NCBI GenBank assembly: GCA_045126475.1
Contig: JBGVOL010000097.1
Location: 1-22,603 of the forward strand
Source: SVEL01 sp045126475
GTDB lineage: Bacteria; Bacillota; Clostridia; Lachnospirales; Lachnospiraceae
Length of the DNA stretch: 22,603 nt
Reading direction: 5' to 3'
In this document: positions 7,231 to 14,101 of the stretch, piece by piece
Layout: each line of letters opens with the position of its first letter
How positions within the stretch are numbered: position 1 is the first letter of the stretch
Notes under the pieces: generated by a model
Database searches by the model: none
What the model saw: the letters and a program-made list of their open reading frames with translations, nothing else
What the model was told of the DNA's origin: nothing
Program-made: the position numbers and the translations under genes

Positions 7231-9018
7231 CTACGCCTCCTCTACCTGATAATATTTTCCCTGAACGGTAAACATATCATAATACTTGCCCTTAAGCTCC
7301 ATAAGTTCATCATGAGAGCCATATTCAGAAAGACCGTCACCGTCAAAGAACGCAATCTTATCACAGAACTTTGTGGATGCAAGACGATGTGATATATAGA
7401 TTGCCGTCTTACCCTGAACAAGAGACGAGAAATCCTCATATATTTCTGCCTCGGCAAGGGCATCAAGAGCACTGGTAGGCTCATCCATTATCACCATGTT
7501 TCCGCCCTTATATAATGCTCTGGCAATTGCCAGCTTCTGGCTCTGTCCACCGGACAGCTCCACGCCGTCCTCCTCTATAACCTTTAACATCGGCTGTTCC
7601 TTACCCTTTGGCAGTTCAGCTATTTTTTCCTTAAGCCCAACCTTTTCAAGAACAGTATCTACCCGCGCCTCATCAATATTCTCGCTTGTTCCCGCTACGT
7701 TCTCCTTGACAGAAAGTGCAAATATATTTACATCCTGAAATACCACTGCAAACATCTTGGCAAGTTCCTTTTTATCGTAATCCTCAACCTTTACATCATT
7801 TATAAGTATCTCACCCTCATCTGCCTTAAAAAGACCCATAATAAGCTTTACCAGGGTTGTCTTTCCCGCGCCGTTTATTCCTACCACCGCAAGTCTTTGT
7901 CCGGCCGGAATCACAAGATTTAAATTCTTAAAAATCCATTTATCCGTATTAGGATATTTGAATGAAACATTTTTAAACTCAACCTTAAGGGGAATGTCCT
8001 GTGGCACAGCCATCACATCTCCGCCCTTTGTTCCAAGGGGTGCATCCATAAACTCAAAGAAATCAACTACATACATTGTCTCTTCATTTATGAGATTAAG
8101 CTTATCGGCAATATCCTTAAGGGTTGTAGAAAGCATTACAACAACTGACAGGTACATTGAGAAATCTGCAATTGACATGCCATGTGTCACATGCCATACA
8201 AGCATAAAATATGTAGCCGCATCTGATAAGAGCAGTACCGCAAAAAGCAAAATATCCCATCTGAATGTGTGACCGGCAATAAGCTTTATGACATCAATGT
8301 ACTTCTTCATCTCAAGTCTGAAGTTGTCAAGAAGCCTTCCCTTGAGATTGTAAAGTCTGATGTCCTTGCCGTAAGAAAAATCCTGAGCTGTATTAGTGTA
8401 ATACTTAAGCCTTCTTGCTGCATGAGCACGCTCCTCTTTGTGTCTGTACTGCAGCTCCTGAACCTTTCTTGTAGCAAAAATACCCACAAGCATATTTATA
8501 ACTACAGCAACAAGTATTACAATACTGCCCATTCCCATTATAACAGTCAGTGCTATACCTGTTATGACAAGTGCCGGCAACTGCCACAAAGCATTGTAAA
8601 CACCTTCAATACCATTTGTATTGTTTGATATGGCAGTAAATGCCCTGTCATATTTCTCGAAAAATGTAGCATCTTCCGTATGCTCATAATCCATGGTCAT
8701 GAGCTTTACCGACTGGTCTCTCATATAATCTATACGAAGCTTCATAATGTTTCCGGTCTGCGCTCCGTTGACAATATTCTTGATAAATATAAGCACAACC
8801 GAAACCACCAGAAATATGCCCGATATCATTATGACATTCTCTATGGAAGGTGACGGAGACATCAACTCTCCTATAAGAAACTTTGGCATCACAGACCCTA
8901 TAACCGGGTACACTGACGCCGCAAGAGTGTAAATAATACACCAGAAAAAAATGGAACTTTTATTGTCCCTGACATTTTGCAACAGCCGCTTTGATGCGAC
9001 TCTTTTCTCTTTCTTCAT
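7231..9018 (-). CDS. ABC exporter half-transporter (permease-ATPase fusion), first of a pair
   Basis: This 595-residue protein has the same architecture and nearly the same length as its downstream partner: a membrane domain to about residue 330, Walker A GINGAGKTT near 376, Q-loop VFQDVNIF, signature LSGGQSQK near 486, Walker B MVIMDEPTS and switch His in YISHRLAS. Both partners keep a complete ATPase site. The start is preceded by AGGAGGACACG. Its promoter carries one copy of the 32-bp box shared with the secreted-protein and prepeptide genes next door. This suggests it exports something produced under the same control, or gives self-protection. Confidence 0.93.
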   Translation of the reverse strand: MKKEKRVASKRLLQNVRDNKSSIFFWCIIYTLAASVYPVIGSVMPKFLIGELMSPSPSIENVIMISGIFLVVSVVLIFIKNIVNGAQTGNIMKLRIDYMRDQSVKLMTMDYEHTEDATFFEKYDRAFTAISNNTNGIEGVYNALWQLPALVITGIALTVIMGMGSIVILVAVVINMLVGIFATRKVQELQYRHKEERAHAARRLKYYTNTAQDFSYGKDIRLYNLKGRLLDNFRLEMKKYIDVIKLIAGHTFRWDILLFAVLLLSDAATYFMLVWHVTHGMSIADFSMYLSVVVMLSTTLKDIADKLNLINEETMYVVDFFEFMDAPLGTKGGDVMAVPQDIPLKVEFKNVSFKYPNTDKWIFKNLNLVIPAGQRLAVVGINGAGKTTLVKLIMGLFKADEGEILINDVKVEDYDKKELAKMFAVVFQDVNIFALSVKENVAGTSENIDEARVDTVLEKVGLKEKIAELPKGKEQPMLKVIEEDGVELSGGQSQKLAIARALYKGGNMVIMDEPTSALDALAEAEIYEDFSSLVQGKTAIYISHRLASTKFCDKIAFFDGDGLSEYGSHDELMELKGKYYDMFTVQGKYYQVEEA

Positions 9019-9048
9019 CGTGTCCTCCTAAAATTTGGCATAACCTAG

Positions 9049-9054
9049 ATTATA
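9049..9054 (-). promoter_or_regulatory. -10 hexamer of the ABC exporter promoter
   Basis: TATAAT on the minus strand (ATTATA on the + strand), 31 bases before the ATG at 9018. No consensus -35 is found at the right distance; the shared box occupies that place. This is the arrangement of activator-dependent promoters. Confidence 0.6.
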
Positions 9055-9067
9055 TACCCGCAAACAG

Positions 9068-9099
9068 AAAAACACCATGACTTTTTGGTTACAATTTTC
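9068..9099 (-). promoter_or_regulatory. shared 32-bp regulatory box, copy A (ABC exporter)
   Basis: Read toward the exporter gene it runs GAAAATTGTAACC, then AAAAAG, then TCATGGTGTTTTT. It differs from copy B (10800-10831) at about five positions and from copy C mainly by a 2-base insertion in C. The CATGGTG core is at 9073-9079, overlapping where a -35 element would be. It is probably a binding site for a regulator, most simply the HTH/TPR protein at 11090-12904; the regulator's identity is inferred. Confidence 0.75.
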
Positions 9100-9140
9100 C
9101 TGCCTAATGATATGACACTTTATAAACTCATATGAAAAAT

Positions 9141-9164
9141 AGGGCTCCGAAATAGCCGAGCCCT
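9141..9164 (-). terminator. intrinsic terminator after the secreted-protein operon
   Basis: A 7-bp stem AGGGCTC (9141-9147) with GAGCCCT (9158-9164), followed on the minus strand by ATTTTTC. It lies 43 bases past the stop of the 171-residue protein gene. It separates that operon from the ABC exporter promoter, so the exporter is a distinct unit. Confidence 0.75.
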
Positions 9165-9206
9165 TTTAATACGTCTTTAAGACGATGCAATTTATCCTCT
9201 ACGCAA

Positions 9207-9722
9207 TTATTTACCAGATGACATAAAACATGATTTCCCATCATCATAATTTAAAATTACCTCTGTAAAATCATGATTTATGCTAATGTCCCCGACACAA
9301 ATCACTGTTTCATTCTCTTTATCATACTCCTGCAATTCCGTTTTATTTAAGATATATTCGTCAGGTACATCTGTATCAATATTATCTGCCTGAATAGCAC
9401 CAGTAAACAAAACATCTCCCTGTTCATTCTTTAGCTCAATATGTAAAACATATCCAACAATTTTATTATAAATCTTTGAAGCATATGTAACCGTACCGTC
9501 CAAGTTCATCACGGCATTCACACTATTGTCTTCATCCAAATTAACAGCAACACCCTCAAAAGATTTTGATATTTCTTCGTTGCGTTTACTAAATAACCAT
9601 ACACAGAATATACCGATAATAATTAGTGGTATAACTACACAAAGTGATCTTAAATCTTTTATATGATCCTCCTCTTTTGCATAGTTATGCTTTTCCTTAG
9701 TTTTATCCAATTCTCTATTCAC
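9207..9722 (-). CDS. single-pass membrane-anchored extracytoplasmic protein, unknown
   Basis: A 171-residue protein with a charged cytoplasmic head (residues 1-26), one transmembrane helix (about 27-44, LCVVIPLIIIGIFCVWLF) and an acidic, beta-rich outside domain (45-171). The start codon is GTG, with GGAGG nine bases before it. It begins 18 bases after the stop of the secreted 328-residue protein and ends at a terminator, so the two form an operon controlled by box copy B. The topology fits a surface receptor, chaperone or immunity partner for the secreted protein. That role is a guess from context. No family is recognised. Confidence 0.75.
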   Translation of the reverse strand: MNRELDKTKEKHNYAKEEDHIKDLRSLCVVIPLIIIGIFCVWLFSKRNEEISKSFEGVAVNLDEDNSVNAVMNLDGTVTYASKIYNKIVGYVLHIELKNEQGDVLFTGAIQADNIDTDVPDEYILNKTELQEYDKENETVICVGDISINHDFTEVILNYDDGKSCFMSSGK

Positions 9723-9740
9723 TACTTCATACCTCCAAAA

Positions 9741-10727
9741 TTAATTAGGAAAGGCATATGGTGCTTCAAGTCTTTTTATTTCCCCCAGCATATCGACGTC
9801 AACATATCCAAGTTCATAATGTCCGTTCACACTCGAATTACCATTCTTATAATTCCAAAATACATTACTTGCAATATTTCTATATCCACTGCTGTAATAT
9901 GGTGACGTAATCGTTCCTGTCACTTTTGCTACACTGATATTGGGCGTCCATTGGCCATTTATTTTCAGAGGTTGATTAATATTTATTGATGTCTCGTACT
10001 GAACTGTACTTCCGCCATATCCAAGTATTTGATTTCCTGCATCCACATCTCCACTATATTTGACAAACACATATAAGAATTCACCCTTCATACTCGTCAT
10101 ATATACGCTATCAACGCCTTCGATTGTACTTGTTGTGCTTAAACCAGATATTATACCATTAAATACGTCAAAAAAGGTTTTCGCCGTGCTTATTGCTCCT
10201 CCTACTTTTGGCAATTGGCCTAATATTTTACTGGTAATTACCTTTAATGCATTTTTACTGGCAGCCACAAAGCCTGCATTTGTTTTTCGTGCTTGGGTAT
10301 CTACTCTCCATGACTCACCATATGATTCATTTGGTACACCTCTTATAATCTGTAGTTCATACGATTTTCCTTGATAAACATATTGTTCACGAACGCTTGT
10401 CCATTTTACCGTGCTACTTGAAGACACTGCTATTCTTGACTTTATACTTGAATCTTTAGCCACTCCTAATTTTTCTGCTACTTCTTCTTGAGTTATCTCT
10501 TCAACCCCCAAAGCCTCTAACTGTCTGTCGATTTCCTCAATTTGTTCTAAATTCTTATCAAAATCCACTGATAAAAGACTTCTTAATTCGTACAGTTCAT
10601 CTATATTCTGTACATCTTCATATCCATCCTTTTGAATTTCTTCTCTTTCCTCCGCATTTACAACAGCTAAATCATTTGCCATTATAGCACAAAGAGCAAT
10701 ACCACATATAACCTTTTTAATCATCAT
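9741..10727 (-). CDS. Sec-secreted protein, possibly bacteriocin-like
   Basis: A 328-residue protein. I chose the ATG at 10727 because AAGGAG lies nine bases before it; an upstream in-frame ATG would place the ribosome site inside the gene. The signal peptide (KK, then a hydrophobic core to residue 21) has a likely cleavage site after VNA at residue 25. The mature part opens with an acidic helical region containing IDRQLEALGVEEIT, a segment style I associate with secreted Firmicutes proteins. A central glycine-rich hydrophobic stretch (ILGQLPKVGGAISTAK, FFDVFNGIISG) follows, then a beta-rich C-terminus. The central part loosely recalls large secreted bacteriocins of the geobacillin-26 kind; this is from memory and unverified. 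Controlled by box copy B. Confidence 0.8.
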   Translation of the reverse strand: MMIKKVICGIALCAIMANDLAVVNAEEREEIQKDGYEDVQNIDELYELRSLLSVDFDKNLEQIEEIDRQLEALGVEEITQEEVAEKLGVAKDSSIKSRIAVSSSSTVKWTSVREQYVYQGKSYELQIIRGVPNESYGESWRVDTQARKTNAGFVAASKNALKVITSKILGQLPKVGGAISTAKTFFDVFNGIISGLSTTSTIEGVDSVYMTSMKGEFLYVFVKYSGDVDAGNQILGYGGSTVQYETSININQPLKINGQWTPNISVAKVTGTITSPYYSSGYRNIASNVFWNYKNGNSSVNGHYELGYVDVDMLGEIKRLEAPYAFPN

Positions 10728-10783
10728 TGCACCCTTCTCCTTTCTATACATCGTAATATTTTAATAATGCAATATATTTATAT

Positions 10784-10789
10784 GTTATA
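10784..10789 (-). promoter_or_regulatory. -10 hexamer of the secreted-protein operon
   Basis: TATAAC on the minus strand, with its first base 22 bases past the C of the CATGGTG core of box copy B. This is the same distance as in the divergent prepeptide promoter. No consensus -35 is present. The predicted leader is about 50 bases. Confidence 0.55.
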
Positions 10790-10799
10790 TTTTCTTGTA

Positions 10800-10831
10800 A
10801 AAAACACCATGATTTTTCAGTTTAAATTTTC
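10800..10831 (-). promoter_or_regulatory. shared 32-bp regulatory box, copy B (secreted-protein operon)
   Basis: Read leftward: GAAAATTTAAACTG, AAAAA, TCATGGTGTTTTT. The CATGGTG core is at 10805-10811. It abuts copy C exactly at 10831/10832 and points the opposite way, so together they form an 18-bp perfect inverted repeat (10800-10817 with 10848-10865) around a 12-bp palindrome ATTTTCGAAAAT (10826-10837). Confidence 0.78.
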
Positions 10832-10865
10832 GAAAATATTTTAACCAAAAAATCATGGTGTTTTT
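10832..10865 (+). promoter_or_regulatory. shared regulatory box, copy C (prepeptide gene)
   Basis: Read rightward: GAAAATATTTTAACC, AAAAAA, TCATGGTGTTTTT. It is two bases longer than copies A and B in the left part. The core is at 10854-10860. It sits directly upstream of the prepeptide -10 and shares its outer edge with copy B. Confidence 0.78.
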
Positions 10866-10875
10866 CCGTTTTCTT

Positions 10876-10881
10876 TATTAC
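10876..10881 (+). promoter_or_regulatory. -10 hexamer of the prepeptide gene
   Basis: TATTAC, starting 22 bases after the first base of the CATGGTG core, which matches the spacing in the divergent promoter. The start site would be near 10888, giving a leader of about 33 bases to the ATG at 10921. Confidence 0.5.
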
Positions 10882-10920
10882 GCTTTCATACATAATTCTA
10901 TTACAAAGGAGACGAACAAA

Positions 10921-11079
10921 ATGAAAAAGATTATTAAAAAAATTGTATCCGCATTTATGTGCTTAGGGCTTATATTCTCCATCCTATCAACGCCCAAAAC
11001 CGACAATGCAAGTTCAACCGGTAACCCTGCCAACTTACTATCAGGTACAATTGATGATTACCCAATAATTGAAAAATAA
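10921..11079 (+). CDS. 52-residue secreted prepeptide, candidate signalling pheromone
   Basis: The ATG at 10921 is preceded by AAAGGAG with a nine-base spacer. An upstream in-frame ATG at 10855 lies inside the regulatory box and has no ribosome site. The product starts MKKIIKKIVSAF, has a hydrophobic core to about residue 23, a plausible signal-peptidase site after DNA (residue 30), and a 22-residue remainder ending GTIDDYPIIEK. Size and layout match PapR-type prepeptides, in which a short C-terminal piece is the signal. It lies tail-to-tail with, and 10 bases from, the HTH/TPR regulator gene, and carries the shared box in its promoter, so positive feedback is expected. A small toxin or bacteriocin is the alternative. 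Confidence 0.7.
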   Translation: MKKIIKKIVSAFMCLGLIFSILSTPKTDNASSTGNPANLLSGTIDDYPIIEK

Positions 11080-11089
11080 ATTTATATCA

Positions 11090-12904
11090 TCAACCATTTA
11101 ATTTTAACATTTCGTTATAGTGGAATTCGTAATATTCCCTGATAAGCTGACAGTTTCTTTTTTGAAAACTTAATTCGTATAAAAGAAACGCTTTCTTTAA
11201 TAGTTCCTTGCACGCTTCCTTCTCATATCCCAATTCAGTTTTTCCGCATCCGATATTTGCAAGAAAGCGTCCAAGTGAACCTAATTTCCCACATTTTAAG
11301 AGCAGTTTTATTCCATTCTCAGAAAAACTTAATTTTTTTTCACTAAAACCTTTTTCGCAGATAGCCTTAGAAAATGTGGCAAATATGGTCATATACGACC
11401 TCATCCTGAATTTGCAGTCGATACCACTTTTTCTATATAATTCTAAAATCTTTCCCAATATGCTGGTTGCCTCATCAAATTTCCCAAGCCTTATCATTAT
11501 GGTTGCTATCTGCGCAATCAGCAGTGCTTCATTTCTCATAGGCGGTCTGTTATTATCTTTCTCCAAATCATATGTTTCTTTCAGCAGATTCTTCGCTACA
11601 GACAATGCTTCATCAACGCTCTTCTCACCTATCAATCTTTCTAAGGTATTCCTTATATTTTCCACAAATCTTCGATTGTCCGCCACTGTCATGTCAAGGT
11701 CTTTCTCAAGTTCCTTAAGCCTTATCTTCGCCCCTTCTATATCATATACCGACAGACAATCGTCTATCTCACTCTTCTTTTCCAACACTTCAAATGAATC
11801 GGTTGCCAAAAAGGTACTGTACCTTCCCTTTTCTATATCGAACTTCCTCATCAACGCATCAAATTTTTTCCTTCTCGGCGTTGTTCTGCCGTTCTCTATC
11901 CTCGATAATGGCTCCGGCGACTCATAGATTCCCTCTATAAGCATTTCCTGAGTATATCCTCTTACCAGTCTTTCACCTTTTATAATCTCATAATCAAGAT
12001 GATATTCACACTGATATGGATTAAAAAATAAGAAATCAAGACACATGTCAGGTGCATATTCTTCATACATTTCTCTCAAGACATCATCATACTTCTGCCA
12101 GGAATCTGCCTTCATATCATCTCCCATACGTTGGTAATGCTTAATCATTTCCTCCATGAGAGGCACCATAAGGTATGAAATTGCACTTTTTCTAAGAAGC
12201 GACACAGCATCCTCACACATAGATGCGATTTTCCCATCATCAGACTCATCTCCACATATATTTGCCAATATCCATGCACACTTGGGATAAACCTTACTAT
12301 ACTCCTCCATATCGCTGAAGTGTTCCCTTATGTAACAATCACACTTCCAAGTATGTTCCTTTGCCTCATGTGTCATTCCTGCTTTATGAAGCAGCATGCC
12401 ATATAGCAGCAGATTTTCCATTTCATATGTTGATATAAGATATTCTTCAAATGACTTTTCTTTCCATCCTGACATTGTAATCTCAAGAGCCTGCTCAATC
12501 AATGCCCTGGCATGATCTATATCTCCGTTTTGCACAAATATATATGCCTTTGTCCTGCAATAATACATCCGATGTATATTTACAGTTTCGTCAAAATGTG
12601 AGAAGTATTTCTCCAGAAGATACAAAGCCTTATGCGTCTTCTTCTTTAACATGAGTTCCTCTACCATATCCCTTGCCCTGATTTTATTATACTCCTCAAG
12701 TGACATGATTACCTCAAGCTTATCAGGTGATTTTCCCAGCCTCTGAAATAATACATCAACCAACAGTTTATCCGTATCACACTGATTTTCCTCTATCTTA
12801 AACAGCATGGCTTGTGTGCAAAGCCCCTCGCTTAGCCTTTCTCTGCTTATATTTTTACTTTCACGTTCTTTCTTAAGAAGTGAGCCTAACTCATATCTGT
12901 ACAT
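11090..12904 (-). CDS. RRNPP-like regulator with two HTH domains and TPR-like repeats
   Basis: A 604-residue cytosolic protein. I prefer the ATG at 12904 (GGGTGAT just before it, and exact end-to-end match with the paralogue at 21292) over an ATG at 12955 that would add 17 residues. An XRE-type HTH occupies about residues 5-60 (GLCTQAMLFKIEEN) and a second one about 305-355 (GYTQEMLIEGI, SRIENGR). Each is followed by some 240 residues of paired amphipathic helices of TPR character. HTH plus TPR is the make-up of peptide-sensing RRNPP regulators, which normally have one HTH and about 290-320 residues. This chain looks like two such modules fused. The convergent prepeptide and the repeated box argue that it senses that peptide and controls 5442-11079. 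Confidence 0.85.
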   Translation of the reverse strand: MYRYELGSLLKKERESKNISRERLSEGLCTQAMLFKIEENQCDTDKLLVDVLFQRLGKSPDKLEVIMSLEEYNKIRARDMVEELMLKKKTHKALYLLEKYFSHFDETVNIHRMYYCRTKAYIFVQNGDIDHARALIEQALEITMSGWKEKSFEEYLISTYEMENLLLYGMLLHKAGMTHEAKEHTWKCDCYIREHFSDMEEYSKVYPKCAWILANICGDESDDGKIASMCEDAVSLLRKSAISYLMVPLMEEMIKHYQRMGDDMKADSWQKYDDVLREMYEEYAPDMCLDFLFFNPYQCEYHLDYEIIKGERLVRGYTQEMLIEGIYESPEPLSRIENGRTTPRRKKFDALMRKFDIEKGRYSTFLATDSFEVLEKKSEIDDCLSVYDIEGAKIRLKELEKDLDMTVADNRRFVENIRNTLERLIGEKSVDEALSVAKNLLKETYDLEKDNNRPPMRNEALLIAQIATIMIRLGKFDEATSILGKILELYRKSGIDCKFRMRSYMTIFATFSKAICEKGFSEKKLSFSENGIKLLLKCGKLGSLGRFLANIGCGKTELGYEKEACKELLKKAFLLYELSFQKRNCQLIREYYEFHYNEMLKLNG

Positions 12905-12972
12905 TAAATCACCCGCAATTCTTCCCAACTGTTTCACACACGCAATCACTAACATGACCTTAAGTACAGTTT

Positions 12973-13014
12973 ACTATAATATTTCTTAAGTTACCACATA
13001 TTTTTGGTTGTTAC
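12973..13014 (-). promoter_or_regulatory. promoter region of the first HTH/TPR regulator with a degenerate box
   Basis: On the minus strand AACCAAAAA-TATG-TGGT (12993-13009) keeps the AACCAAAAA and TGGT parts of the shared box but not the GTGTTTTT end. A -10 candidate follows, TATAGT (12973-12978) or TATTAT (12976-12981). It overlaps the stop codon of the MerR-like gene. It could allow weak autoregulation. The match is much poorer than copies A-C. Confidence 0.35.
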
Positions 13015-13676
13015 TTTTTCCCGAAGAGCCTTCTCTTCTTTTCCGCGTTTTTAACTGCTGCCTGCTTATTATCCTTCTGCAGCCCTCTAACCATCTCATC
13101 AAACTTCTTGTAGCGCTCTTCCTCTTTCTCTTCCTTGATTCTTAAAAGATAGTCTACCTCTTTTATAACAGAGTCGCTTACATTCTTTGACATTTCCTTT
13201 GTAAGCTCCTTATTATTTTCCTGAATGACAGCCGTTACCACATTGCCGAGAATCATCTGGAACTGCTCTATCTTTGAGAGCTTGTCCGTCTCGTGATGAA
13301 CCGACAGTTCGTTTCCACTGTCCGACTCTGTCACAAGCTGCGTTCCCGTAGGCTCCTCTCCCACCGGTTCTTCTTTCAGGGACTGCTCCCTTATTATGTG
13401 CTCAACATTATTACCGTTCATTATCTCCGGCAGTGCAATTTTTATTGCTTTAAGCAAAAATCCCTGGTCTTTTAACTCCTTTATTTTCTTAAATACACGT
13501 ATGTAATAATCGGTATAATACCTGTGTCCCATCTCATTTCTCGGAATCTCTATGTCAAGCTCCTCCTCCCAGTATCTGAGCACATGGGATTCCACATCCA
13601 CCAGCTTCGCCGCATCCGATATCATATAACGCTTTCCCTCAGTCCTACCTAAATTATTAATTAAAATTTCAGCCAT
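13011..13676 (-). CDS. MerR-like DNA-binding protein with coiled-coil tail
   Basis: A 221-residue protein. Residues 17-70 form a MerR-type winged HTH (YMISDAAKLVDVESHVLRYW, HRYYTDYYIRVFKKIKEL). The rest is polar and highly charged with no effector-domain cysteines, and predicted coiled coil from about 165 (RIKEEKEEERYKKFDEMVRG), ending in a basic KKRRLFGKK. This layout is closer to chromosome-anchoring or structural MerR-like proteins such as RacA than to metal or drug sensors; that comparison is only architectural. GGAGGAGTAGG precedes the start. Its last codons overlap the promoter region of the HTH/TPR gene downstream. Confidence 0.8.
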   Translation of the reverse strand: MAEILINNLGRTEGKRYMISDAAKLVDVESHVLRYWEEELDIEIPRNEMGHRYYTDYYIRVFKKIKELKDQGFLLKAIKIALPEIMNGNNVEHIIREQSLKEEPVGEEPTGTQLVTESDSGNELSVHHETDKLSKIEQFQMILGNVVTAVIQENNKELTKEMSKNVSDSVIKEVDYLLRIKEEKEEERYKKFDEMVRGLQKDNKQAAVKNAEKKRRLFGKK

Positions 13677-13708
13677 ATCCTACTCCTCCTGCATATAGAT
13701 TGTCATAC

Positions 13709-13728
13709 AAAACCGCTTGGCGGTTTTT
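13709..13728. terminator. terminator-like hairpin at the left edge of the inverted repeat
   Basis: AAAACCGC (13709-13716), loop TTG, GCGGTTTT (13720-13727), followed by T and then GTTATATAG on the + strand. No + strand gene enters here. On the minus strand it lies in the leader of the MerR-like gene, where its T-run is short. Its right half belongs to the 13721-13982 inverted repeat. Confidence 0.5.
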
Positions 13729-13982
13729 GTTATATAGGATTATAGTGTCAAAAGTCCTTTTAAAAATTTTCTTTCGTTATAATGTACAAATTTATACTAT
13801 GATTTTTACATATAGCGGAAAATGTTTTGATTTTCTTAATACTCTGTAAATAACTTACATCAAAGTATTTAGAAAATCAAACATTTGCAGCGTCGTAAAA
13901 ATCATGGCATAAATTATACATTATAACGATGAATATTCTAAATCAGGACTTTTGACACACCAATTCTATATAACAAAAACCG
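13721..13982. repeat. ~260-bp imperfect inverted repeat, possible MITE or foldback element
   Basis: The left arm (13721 to about 13846) and the right arm (about 13861-13982) are complementary over most of their length. Perfect blocks include the outer 17 bp CGGTTTTTGTTATATAG (13721-13737 with 13966-13982), GTGTCAAAAGTCCT, CGTTATAATGTA, ATGATTTTTAC and TGATTTTCT, separated by diverged stretches. Only about 15 bases form the central loop. No open frame of note lies inside. It fills most of the 425-base gap between the MerR-like gene and dnaB. Size, AT-richness and terminal symmetry fit a decayed miniature inverted-repeat element; no target duplication could be identified. Confidence 0.75.
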
Positions 13983-14001
13983 GGAGGTGACATCCTCCCG
14001 G
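13975..14001 (-). terminator. intrinsic terminator of the gdpP-rplI-dnaB operon
   Basis: An 8-bp GC-rich stem CCGGGAGG (13980-13987) with CCTCCCGG (13994-14001), a six-base loop, and TTTTT on the minus strand at 13975-13979. It lies about 100 bases past the dnaB stop. A second hairpin, GATGTACTT with AAGTACATC (14010-14032), precedes it in the same trailer. The T-run is shared with the end of the inverted repeat. Confidence 0.88.
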
Positions 14002-14101
14002 TCTATACGGATGTACTTATATAAAGTACATCAACTTTATTCATCTTTTCAATATGCCGGACGCACAATTTACCAAAGCTTTACAAAGCGTTTACCCCTC
14101 T

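Noticed and set aside
10855..10920. Extended prepeptide start at 10855
   Set aside because: That ATG is inside box copy C and upstream of the predicted transcript start, with no ribosome site; the ATG at 10921 has AAAGGAG.
11208..11927. 239-codon + strand frame opposite the first regulator
   Set aside because: It is composed of serine/phenylalanine-rich antisense text with no ribosome site or promoter; the minus-strand gene has clear domains.
12905..12955. Upstream ATG extending the first regulator by 17 residues
   Set aside because: The paralogue aligns from the ATG at 12904, which has GGGTGAT before it; the upstream ATG has only AAGG two to three bases away.
13891..13925. AAAAATCATGG inside the right arm of the inverted repeat resembles the shared box, with TATAAC downstream
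   Set aside because: The match stops after 11 AT-rich bases, the GTGTTTTT half is absent, the -10 distance differs (19 rather than 22), and no gene follows on that strand.
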